Origin: Thermobacillus xylanilyticus
GTDB taxonomy: Bacteria; Bacillota; Bacilli; Paenibacillales; Paenibacillaceae
Length of the DNA stretch: 64,000 nt
NCBI RefSeq assembly: GCF_907165215.1
Contig: NZ_CAJRAY010000038.1
Span: 57,497 to 121,496 of the forward strand
Direction of reading: 5' to 3'
Below, piece after piece: positions 33,218 to 40,129 of the stretch; the stretch's first letter is position 1, and each line of letters starts with the position of its first letter. Both the position numbers and the translations under genes were made by a program. Below the pieces are notes generated by a model. The model was not told the DNA's origin and searched no databases. It saw only the letters and a program-made list of their open reading frames with translations.

Positions 33218-34045
33218 TCAGGCATAGAGGGCCGACAGGGCGAGCAGCAGCCAGGCTTCCGTCCATTCGTTCATGGCGCCGTACGTGTCGCCGGTCTGGC
33301 CGCCGAGCCGGCGCGCCAGCCATCGGCCGAGCGGCCAGCCGAACGCGGCGGCCAAGGCCGGAAACGCCGCCGCCGCAAGCGCGGCAGCGCCGGGCGCCGG
33401 CAAGCCGCCCCATTCAATCGGCGCGGCGCCGCCTGCGCACAGCAGCGCGAAGGTCACCGCCAGCCCGGCGGCGGCTGCGCCTCCCGCGTGCACGGCGCGG
33501 ACGCCGCGGAACAGCGCGCCCATGCCGCCCTCGCCGCGGGCGTTCGGCCACGCGGCCATTGCCGCGGTCATCCACCAGCGGCTCCACACCGGGATGGCGG
33601 CGAGCATCGCCCAGCATGCCGGCCCGGCGCTCTCGAGCAGCGACGCGAGCGCGGCGAATTTGACGATGAGCAGCAAGACGCCGGCCATCGCACCCATCGC
33701 GCCGACCCGGCTGTCCTTCATGATTTCGAGCATCCGCTCCCGCGGCCGGTTGCTGAGCGTGCCGTCAGCCGTGTCGATCCAGCCGTCCAGATGCAGCCCG
33801 CCGGTGACCGCCGTCCACACCGCCAGCGTCAACGCCGCTGCGGGCCATGCGGGCAGCAGAAGCAGGAGCGCCGCCGCTGAAGCGGCCGTCACCAGCCCGA
33901 CGGCAGCGCCGGCCAGCGGAAACGAGACGGCGCTTGCCCTCATCGTGCCTTGGTCATACGGCACCTCGAGCGGCACCGGAATCCGGGTGAGCAGCTGCAT
34001 GGCGGCCGCGAACCCGCGGCCTGAACGGACGAGCAGCCGGAACAT
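33218..34045 (-). CDS. cobS: Adenosylcobinamide-GDP ribazoletransferase CobS
   Basis: A 275-residue integral membrane enzyme with about seven helices. It has the CobS motif GGLHLDGWIDTADG near residues 82-95 and DSRVGAMG near 112. It joins adenosylcobinamide-GDP to alpha-ribazole(-phosphate), the last step of the nucleotide loop of vitamin B12. GGGGGTGATCGC precedes the ATG. It is the final gene of the btuFCD-cobTUS operon, separated from cobU by 185 bases in which I see no gene. Confidence 0.95.
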   Translation of the reverse strand: MFRLLVRSGRGFAAAMQLLTRIPVPLEVPYDQGTMRASAVSFPLAGAAVGLVTAASAAALLLLLPAWPAAALTLAVWTAVTGGLHLDGWIDTADGTLSNRPRERMLEIMKDSRVGAMGAMAGVLLLIVKFAALASLLESAGPACWAMLAAIPVWSRWWMTAAMAAWPNARGEGGMGALFRGVRAVHAGGAAAAGLAVTFALLCAGGAAPIEWGGLPAPGAAALAAAAFPALAAAFGWPLGRWLARRLGGQTGDTYGAMNEWTEAWLLLALSALYA

Positions 34046-34230
34046 GCGATCACCCCCTGGTGTGGGTCAGTTGCAGCGCAGTCCTTGCGAAACAGAGACG
34101 ACTTATTTGTGTCAAAACACGAGGTTCCGGCAGGAAAACGAAACGGAGACACGCTATTCACCCGAAACGAGCTGAACATCCCTTCGAAATGGCAAATAAC
34201 GCGTCTCAGTTTCGTCAGGACGGTCTTCCG

Positions 34231-34821
34231 TCAAAGTTCATCCATCCGAAATGCGATCGATTTCAGATCGACCGGAATGCCGGAAACGACGAGGAACAGC
34301 CGATCGCAGACGCCGGCCAGCCGCTGGTTCATCCGGCCGGCGGCGTCCCGGAACATACGGCCGAGCGCCGTCTCGGGCACGATGCCGGCGCCGACTTCGT
34401 TCGTCACCAGCACGAGCGGAAGCGGAAAGCGCCGCACGGCGCCGGCCAGCGCCTCGATCCTGCCGTCCATCTCGCGCTCGACCCGCGCCCGGTCCGCACC
34501 GCCGTCCGGACAGACCGCAAGCAGATGGTTGGACAGCCAGAGCGTCAGGCAATCGACCAGAACGACCGGGCGGCCGGCTTGCGCCCCGGGGGCGGCGAGC
34601 CGATCCAGCAGCCCGACAAGATCGAGCGGTTCCTCGACCGTCTCCCACGCGAATCCGGACAGTCTCCGTTCCTCGCGATGCGCCCGTACGCGCCGCTCCA
34701 TTTCATCATCCAAAGGCTGCGCCGTCGCGACATAGATGCCGCGGGACGCGAGACGAGCGGCATACGACTCGGCGAAGCGGCTCTTCCCGCTGCGCGCGCC
34801 GCCGGTGACGAGCACCGCCAC
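34231..34821 (-). CDS. cobU: Adenosylcobinamide kinase/guanylyltransferase CobU
   Basis: A 196-residue bifunctional enzyme. The P-loop is GGARSGKSRFAE at residues 6-17, with RGIYVATAQPLDDEM and RIRAHR-like RVRAHREER after it, and LVDCLTLWLSN and VTNEVGAGIVPE in the second half, all family hallmarks. It phosphorylates adenosylcobinamide and then adds GMP. The start is GTG at 34821, 3 bases after the cobT stop. Confidence 0.95.
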   Translation of the reverse strand: MAVLVTGGARSGKSRFAESYAARLASRGIYVATAQPLDDEMERRVRAHREERRLSGFAWETVEEPLDLVGLLDRLAAPGAQAGRPVVLVDCLTLWLSNHLLAVCPDGGADRARVEREMDGRIEALAGAVRRFPLPLVLVTNEVGAGIVPETALGRMFRDAAGRMNQRLAGVCDRLFLVVSGIPVDLKSIAFRMDEL

Positions 34822-34824
34822 GGC

Positions 34825-35892
34825 TCAGTCCTCCCTGCGCCGCGAGACGCCGGCGCTGTCGAAGGTCGCCATCTCGCCGATCAGGCGCGACGCCGCCTCG
34901 ACGAGGTGTAAGCCGAGCACCGCGCCCGAGCCTTCGCCGAGCCGCATGTCCAGACGGATCGGCGGCGCAAGGCCGAGCGCGTCCAGGACGACGGCATGCC
35001 CCCGCTCCTCCGACAGATGCGAAGCGATCAGATAGGACAGCACAGCCGGGCAGAGCCGGACTGCGGCAAGCGCGGCCGCGGAGGAAATGAACCCGTCAAT
35101 GACGACCGGAATCCGGCGCGTCGCAGCGCCCAGCATCAGACCGGCGAGCGCGGCGATTTCGAGCCCGCCGACTTTCGCCAGCACGTCGACCGGATCGTCG
35201 GAATCCGGGCGGTTCACGGCGATCGCGCGGCGCACCGCCTCGCGCTTGACCGCAAGCCCTTCATCGTCCAGCCCCGTTCCTCTGCCGACAACCGTCTCCA
35301 CCGGAACGCCGGCGAGCACGGCGGCAATGGCGGCGCTCGGCGTCGTGTTTCCGATGCCCATCTCGCCCGCCGCGACCAGCGTCACGCCCCGGCCGGCCAG
35401 CAGGCCGGCCACTTCCATCCCGACGGCCAGGCTGCGCAGCGCCTCCTCCCGCGTCATGGCCGGCCCCGCGCACATGTTGGCCGTGCCTCTGCGCACTTTG
35501 CGCTCGATCAGATCCGGGTGGCGCACATCTCCGCTTATGCCGACGTCGACGCAGAAGACATCCGCGCCCGCCTGTCTGGCCAGCACGTTGATCGCCGCGC
35601 CGCCGCTCAGCATGTTCAGCACCATCTGCGGCGTCACCTCGGCCGGGTAGGCGCTCACGCCTTCTTCGCAGACGCCGTGATCGCCCGCCATGACGACCGC
35701 CGCCTTGCGCGGAAAGCGCGGCAGCGGCTCGCCGCGGATGCCGGCCAGCTGCACCGCGAGCTGCTCCAGCCGGCCGAGGCTGCCCTGCGGTTTCGTCAGC
35801 CGGTCGAGCCGGTCGGCGGCCTGCATCATCGCGTCCTCGTGCAGCGGGCCGATATTCGCGATGACACGGGCAAGCTGTTCTTCAACGTTCAT
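34825..35892 (-). CDS. cobT: Nicotinate-nucleotide:dimethylbenzimidazole phosphoribosyltransferase CobT
   Basis: A 355-residue CobT: the KPQGSLGRLEQLA opening near residue 31, MAGDHGVCEEGVSAYP near 65, GEMGIGNTTPSAAI near 175 and DGFISSAAALAA near 270. It makes alpha-ribazole phosphate, the lower-ligand precursor of B12. ATG at 35892 has GAAAGGA 9 bases upstream and overlaps the end of btuD by 11 bases. Confidence 0.95.
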   Translation of the reverse strand: MNVEEQLARVIANIGPLHEDAMMQAADRLDRLTKPQGSLGRLEQLAVQLAGIRGEPLPRFPRKAAVVMAGDHGVCEEGVSAYPAEVTPQMVLNMLSGGAAINVLARQAGADVFCVDVGISGDVRHPDLIERKVRRGTANMCAGPAMTREEALRSLAVGMEVAGLLAGRGVTLVAAGEMGIGNTTPSAAIAAVLAGVPVETVVGRGTGLDDEGLAVKREAVRRAIAVNRPDSDDPVDVLAKVGGLEIAALAGLMLGAATRRIPVVIDGFISSAAALAAVRLCPAVLSYLIASHLSEERGHAVVLDALGLAPPIRLDMRLGEGSGAVLGLHLVEAASRLIGEMATFDSAGVSRRRED

Positions 35893-36751
35893 TTGCGATC
35901 GTCCTTTCCTTCTCCGGCTCCGGACGGGCGGTCCCGGACGGCGCCGCATGCCCGAATCCCGCCGGCTCCATCTCCCGGCTTCCGGGCTGCAGCAGCAGCT
36001 GGGGCACGCCGCTCTCCGGGTGCGGCAGCAAGACCGGCTCGACGCCGAACACGCGCCGAATCATTTCGGGCGTGAGCACGGCGGAAGGCGGGCCGTCCCC
36101 CGCCAGCCGTCCTTCGTGCATGACGAGCAGCCGGTCGCAATATTGCGCGGCCAAATTCAGATCGTGCAGCACCGCCACGACCGTCCGGCCCCCGGACCGC
36201 TGCCATGTCCGCACAAGATCGAGCAGTTGAATCTGGTATCCGATGTCAAGATACGTCGTCGGCTCATCCAGCAGAAGCAGTTCCGGATCCTGCGCCATCA
36301 CCTTCGCCAGCGCGACCCGCTGCCGCTCTCCGCCGCTCAGGGCATCCATCCGGCGGCCCGCATAAGCCGACAGCCCGAGCGTTTCGAGCACGCGGTCGAC
36401 CAGAGCTTCGCCTTCTTCGTCCCGGCCGCCGAACCAGTTCTGGTAAGGATAGCGCCCCATCGAGACCACTTCGCGCACGGTGAACGCCGTCCTGGGCAGC
36501 GGTTCCTGCTGCAAGACGGCAAGGCGGCGGGCCAGCGTCCTGCGCGGCCAGGATGAGACGGGACGGCCGAACAGCCGCACGGAGCCGGCGTCGATTCGTC
36601 TGACGCCGGAAATCGCGGCAAGCAGCGAAGACTTGCCGGCGCCGTTCGGGCCGATGATGCCGTACAGCCCGCCCGCTTCCAGCCGAAATCCGATGTTGTC
36701 CAGTATGCGCCGCCCGCCGGCGGCGATCGTCAGGCCGTCCACTTCGATCAT
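35882..36751 (-). CDS. btuD: Cobalamin/corrinoid ABC transporter ATP-binding protein
   Basis: A 289-residue ABC ATPase of the iron-siderophore/B12 class: Walker A GPNGAGKSSLL near residues 36-46, signature LSGGERQRVAL near 138 and Walker B LLLLDEPTTYLD near 158. The C-terminus is extended with Pro/Glu residues beyond the family core. The B12 riboswitch and cob neighbours indicate a corrinoid substrate. The start overlaps the btuC stop. Confidence 0.85.
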   Translation of the reverse strand: MIEVDGLTIAAGGRRILDNIGFRLEAGGLYGIIGPNGAGKSSLLAAISGVRRIDAGSVRLFGRPVSSWPRRTLARRLAVLQQEPLPRTAFTVREVVSMGRYPYQNWFGGRDEEGEALVDRVLETLGLSAYAGRRMDALSGGERQRVALAKVMAQDPELLLLDEPTTYLDIGYQIQLLDLVRTWQRSGGRTVVAVLHDLNLAAQYCDRLLVMHEGRLAGDGPPSAVLTPEMIRRVFGVEPVLLPHPESGVPQLLLQPGSREMEPAGFGHAAPSGTARPEPEKERTIANER

Positions 36752-37794
36752 GCGTCACCCCTCCCCAATCCGGCTTTGCGACGCTTCAGCAACCAGGCGA
36801 AGAACGGAGCGCCGACCAGCGCGGTGAGCACGCCGAGCGGGATTTCCTTCGGACTGAGCGCCGTGCGCGCCAGCGTGTCGGCCCATACGACATAGATGCC
36901 GCCGCCGATGACGGAGAGCGGCACGATGAGCCGGTAGTCCGGTCCGACGAGCAGCCGGATCAGATGCGGCACGACGAGCCCGACGAAGCCGACGACGCCG
37001 CTTACCGAGACGGCGGCGGCGGTCACGAGCGTCGAGGCGAGCAGGACGAACAGTTTCGTCCGCTCGACATTCACGCCGAGATGGGCGGCATGCCGCTCGC
37101 CGAGCGTCATCAGGTTCATCGCCGAAGCGAAGGCGGCGATGACCGGCAGTCCCGCGGCCGCGAACGGCAGGACGAGAAGCGCGTGGTCCCACGTTCTTTT
37201 CGACAGGCTGCCGAGCACCCAGAACAGGATCTGGTTCACTTCGTCGTCGGACATCGAGATCATGAGCGAGACGAACGCGCCGAGAAATGCCTGAAAGATG
37301 ACGCCCGTCAAAATGAGCGTTTCCACCGCCATCTGTCCGTTCGAACGCGCAAACACGAACACCATCAGCACGGTGAGCAGTCCGGAAGCGAACGCGGCGG
37401 CCGGAACCGTCCACATGCCGATCATCGCCTGCAGCCCGAACGTCATGACGAGCGCCGCGCCGACCGAGCTACCGGAGGCGACGCCGAGCGTATAAGGATC
37501 GGCCAGCGGATTGCGGAGCACGCCCTGAAACCCCGCTCCCGCCATGCCGAGACATGCGCCGACAAGCACCGCCAGGACGATGCGGGACAGCCGGACCTGC
37601 GTCACGATCGCTTCCTCCAGCGGCGTCCAGTCCGGTTCGGAACTTCTGAAAAACGGCAGCTGATGGATGAGAATCGACCACACCTTGGCGACCGGCATGC
37701 CCGCCGAGCCGATGGAAAGCGACCATACAACGGAAACCGTCAGGAGCATGAGCGCCGCCCCTGACCATGCCGCAACGCGCAGCGGAAGTTTCAT
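36748..37794 (-). CDS. btuC: Cobalamin/corrinoid ABC transporter permease (FecCD family)
   Basis: A 348-residue permease with about ten membrane helices. It has GMAGAGFQGVLRNPLADPYTLG near residue 82, GVIFQAFLGAF, and the C-terminal GLVVPHLIRLLVG region that docks on the ATPase. It forms the corrinoid channel. It is the second gene of the riboswitch-controlled operon. Confidence 0.9.
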   Translation of the reverse strand: MKLPLRVAAWSGAALMLLTVSVVWSLSIGSAGMPVAKVWSILIHQLPFFRSSEPDWTPLEEAIVTQVRLSRIVLAVLVGACLGMAGAGFQGVLRNPLADPYTLGVASGSSVGAALVMTFGLQAMIGMWTVPAAAFASGLLTVLMVFVFARSNGQMAVETLILTGVIFQAFLGAFVSLMISMSDDEVNQILFWVLGSLSKRTWDHALLVLPFAAAGLPVIAAFASAMNLMTLGERHAAHLGVNVERTKLFVLLASTLVTAAAVSVSGVVGFVGLVVPHLIRLLVGPDYRLIVPLSVIGGGIYVVWADTLARTALSPKEIPLGVLTALVGAPFFAWLLKRRKAGLGRGDA

Positions 37795-37801
37795 GGCTTC
37801 A

Positions 37802-38857
37802 TCACGGGAACAGGTCCGGATGAATCGCGGCGGCGATTTCTTTCAGGCCGTCCGTCAGCCGCGGGCCGACGCGCACGAGCGGATCGTTCGTCACCGCATG
37901 CACGCGGTCGTTCTTCACCGCTTCGATCTGATCCCAGCCCGGACGGGACAGGATCTCGCCGAGAATGTCCACGCCTTCGATTTCCGGATAAATGATGACT
38001 TCGGGATTCCGCTGGATGACCGCTTCCGAATCGACCTCGAACCATCCCGATTGATCGGCAGAGATATTGACGCCGCCGGCCAGCTTTACGAGTTCGTCGA
38101 GAAACGTTCCGGAACCGACGGTCCACCCCGGCGAAAACTCGAGATAGACGCTGAGCGGCTCCGCATCTTTGACTTTGTCCGCAACGTATTGGATGGCCGC
38201 GCGCATCTCGGCGGCGACGGCTTCCGCTCCGGCCTGATGGTTCAGCAGGACGCCGACTTGTTCGATATGCGCGATCGTCTCCTCCAGCGTCTGCGGATCG
38301 GATGCGTACACGGTGATGCCGAGCTGCCGCAGCGCGTCGACCGCGGCCGCGTTCATGCTCGCGCTGCCGAGCACCAGATCCGGATTCAGCGACGCCACTG
38401 CTTCGATGTTCGTGTTCATGTCGCCGACGCGCGGCAACTCGGCAGCTTCGGGCGGATAATTGCTGTACTCGTCCGCGCCGACCGCAAGGCTCCCCGCACC
38501 GATCGCGAAGACGATTTCCGTATCGCTCGGCCCGAGCATGACGACGCGCTCCGGCGCCCGCTCCAGCGTAATCGCGGTGCCCGTCTTGTCGGTGACGGTG
38601 AGCGGATAGACCGTCTCTTTGCCGGCATCCGCCGCCGCGTGTTCCCCGGAATCGGCTTCGCTTCCGGCCGCGTCCGCATTTGCCGGGCTGCCGCCGTCAT
38701 CCGCCGTTTGCTGACCGGCATTGTCACCGCCGCTTGAGCCGCTGTTCGTGCCGTCGTTTGAACCGCAAGATGCAAGCAGCATCGCGAACAGCAGTAGCGC
38801 CGCGAACCATGCCGCATATTTTGTCCAATTGTGATGAATGTCCGCATTTCGTGTCAT
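37802..38857 (-). CDS. btuF: Corrinoid-binding lipoprotein of the ABC importer
   Basis: A 351-residue substrate-binding lipoprotein. The signal peptide ends in the lipobox LLAS-C with Cys at residue 31, followed by a long Ser/Gly/Asp linker. Then a BtuF/FecB domain carries PERVVMLGPSDTEIVFAIGA, LNPDLVLGSASMN and KNDRVHAVT near the end. ATG at 38857 lies 11 bases from CAGGAG; the ATG at 38866 is only 2 bases from it. It is the first full gene after the riboswitch, leader ORF and terminator. Confidence 0.9.
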   Translation of the reverse strand: MTRNADIHHNWTKYAAWFAALLLFAMLLASCGSNDGTNSGSSGGDNAGQQTADDGGSPANADAAGSEADSGEHAAADAGKETVYPLTVTDKTGTAITLERAPERVVMLGPSDTEIVFAIGAGSLAVGADEYSNYPPEAAELPRVGDMNTNIEAVASLNPDLVLGSASMNAAAVDALRQLGITVYASDPQTLEETIAHIEQVGVLLNHQAGAEAVAAEMRAAIQYVADKVKDAEPLSVYLEFSPGWTVGSGTFLDELVKLAGGVNISADQSGWFEVDSEAVIQRNPEVIIYPEIEGVDILGEILSRPGWDQIEAVKNDRVHAVTNDPLVRVGPRLTDGLKEIAAAIHPDLFP

Positions 38858-38911
38858 GTCGTTCATTGCTCCTGTCCGAAAAGAATGTGATGCTAGAGGC
38901 CTTCAGCAAAC

Positions 38912-38949
38912 AAAAAAAGCATCCCCGGCCTGACGTTCCCGGAAATGCT
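38912..38949 (-). terminator. Riboswitch-controlled terminator upstream of btuF
   Basis: On the minus strand AGCATTTCCGG pairs with CCGGGGATGCT (with G-T pairs) around a 10-base loop, followed by seven T's. It lies 46-83 bases before the btuF start. The stop codon of the leader ORF abuts its 5' arm. Confidence 0.8.
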
Positions 38950-39026
38950 CATGCAAGCGTCGACTGTTCGAAGCCGTCCGGCTGATCGGGCGGCAAACCC
39001 GACAAAAGGCGGCTTCGATCCATCAT
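38949..39026 (-). CDS. Candidate 25-residue leader peptide in the B12 riboswitch leader
   Basis: The reading frame is MMDRSRLLSGLPPDQP followed by DGFEQSTLA, 25 residues in total. It has a near-perfect ribosome site AGGAGGTG 4 bases before the first ATG and 7 before the second. It lies between the B12-box end of the riboswitch and the terminator, and its TGA (38951-38949) touches the first base of the terminator stem. No codon bias typical of amino-acid attenuators is present. A ribosome finishing here would cover the terminator's 5' arm. Whether it is translated is unknown. Confidence 0.5.
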   Translation of the reverse strand: MMDRSRLLSGLPPDQPDGFEQSTLA

Positions 39027-39061
39027 CCAACACCTCCTAAGACCACGTAGGCAGCGTCTGG

Positions 39062-39264
39062 CAAGGATAGCGGGCAGGTCTCCTGACTCGAAGTGCACGA
39101 ACGCCGTCTTCCCGGTTTCCCAGTGACATGGATGGCGTTCGCTTGCGCAAGGCGATTTGGGCTTGCGCGCTTCTCACAGTGGCGGGTCCGTGCCGGATTC
39201 TCACCGGTCTTCCCTATTAAGCCGGCCTCCGCTCAGGGCGCGGCGGCCTGGCACCCGTATCCGC
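39062..39264 (-). ncRNA. Cobalamin riboswitch
   Basis: Read on the minus strand it shows the conserved elements in order: GGTGCCAGGC near 39250, TAATAGGGAAGACCGGTGAG near 39205, AATCCGGCACGGACCCGCCA then CTGTGA near 39175, and the terminal B12-box region GTCAGGAGACCTGCC near 39070-39085. It senses adenosylcobalamin and would shut off the downstream btuFCD-cobTUS operon, here probably through the terminator at 38912-38949 and possibly through translation of the leader ORF. Confidence 0.95.
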
Positions 39265-39286
39265 AATATGCAATTGTCCGTTTCCG

Positions 39287-39315
39287 ACTATAGCATGAAC
39301 CGGTAAGGTTGTCCA
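39287..39315 (-). promoter_or_regulatory. Promoter of the btu-cob operon
   Basis: On the minus strand TGGACA (39315-39310) and TATAGT (39292-39287) are 17 bases apart. The transcript would start near 39280, just upstream of the riboswitch. Confidence 0.75.
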
Positions 39316-39325
39316 TAGCGGCGCA

Positions 39326-39643
39326 TCAGTCGCCGGTGACCACTTCGCCCGGCCAGGCGGCCATGCCGTCTTCCACGTTGACGACATCGTAGCCGAACTG
39401 CGCGAGATATTCGCACACGCGCGCGCTCCGCACGCCGCCCTTGCAGATGAAGACGAGCGGGCCTTCGCGTTCCGGCTCGAGTTCATCCATCCGGTCCAGA
39501 AATTCGGACAGCGGGATCAGCCGCGCTTCGGCGATATGGCCGGCCTGCCATTCCTCCCGCTCCCGGACGTCGATCAGGTTGACCGGCTCTCCCTTGGCGA
39601 GCCGTTCGGCCAATTCTTCGGCCGTCCATACTTCAATGCTCAT
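39326..39643 (-). CDS. Single-domain rhodanese
   Basis: A 105-residue rhodanese domain with LIDVREREEWQAGHI near residues 23-37 and the active-site loop CKGGVRS near 67, with Cys as sulfur carrier. It is cytosolic and probably a persulfide donor or thiosulfate sulfurtransferase. GGAGGTGACGAAGC precedes the ATG, which overlaps the stop of the DUF1992 gene. Confidence 0.9.
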   Translation of the reverse strand: MSIEVWTAEELAERLAKGEPVNLIDVREREEWQAGHIAEARLIPLSEFLDRMDELEPEREGPLVFICKGGVRSARVCEYLAQFGYDVVNVEDGMAAWPGEVVTGD

Positions 39644-40023
39644 GCTTCGTCACCTCCGAGCCGCTTCTCGATCCGTTCGCCGTACGTGTCCCATGCCGCG
39701 GCTCCGTACCAGCCGCGCTGCTCCATGAGCAGGCGGAGCCTGAGCCGCCGCTCGTTCAGTTTCTTCCGGATGGCGGCGCGCTCTTCGTCCGTCCGGCACA
39801 TGCGGAGCAGATCCGCGAGCGTGACCGTCTCTTTCGCGAGCTGCACTTCCTCCGGCACGACGCCGGCGTTTCGCAGCATCAGCCAGGCCGTGCGGAGTTC
39901 CTCCGGCACATGCGACAGATCTTCAATCTTGACCGGCTTGCCTTCGCCCGGCAGATTGCGGAGCTCACCCCGTTCGATCGCTTCCTGGATGCGCTCTTCC
40001 GCAATGCGGCTCACCCAATCCAT
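39640..40023 (-). CDS. DUF1992 (DnaJ-C28-like) protein
   Basis: A 127-residue protein with the DUF1992 pattern: a start of WVSRIAEERIQEAIERGE, then NLPGEGKPVKIEDLSHVPEE. It lacks a J domain. The function is unknown. ATG at 40023 follows GGGGAGGCGGAAGGCG; the large upstream extension of the frame is not coding. It is coupled to the rhodanese gene by ATGA. Confidence 0.8.
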   Translation of the reverse strand: MDWVSRIAEERIQEAIERGELRNLPGEGKPVKIEDLSHVPEELRTAWLMLRNAGVVPEEVQLAKETVTLADLLRMCRTDEERAAIRKKLNERRLRLRLLMEQRGWYGAAAWDTYGERIEKRLGGDEA

Positions 40024-40129
40024 CGCCTTCCGCCTCCCCCGCATCGAATCCTGCCGCTCCAAGCATTGTACGTCTCCGGGAAGCCGTTGTCCAGCGCCGG
40101 GAACGGACGTCCGGCCGCGCCGCCGGGCA

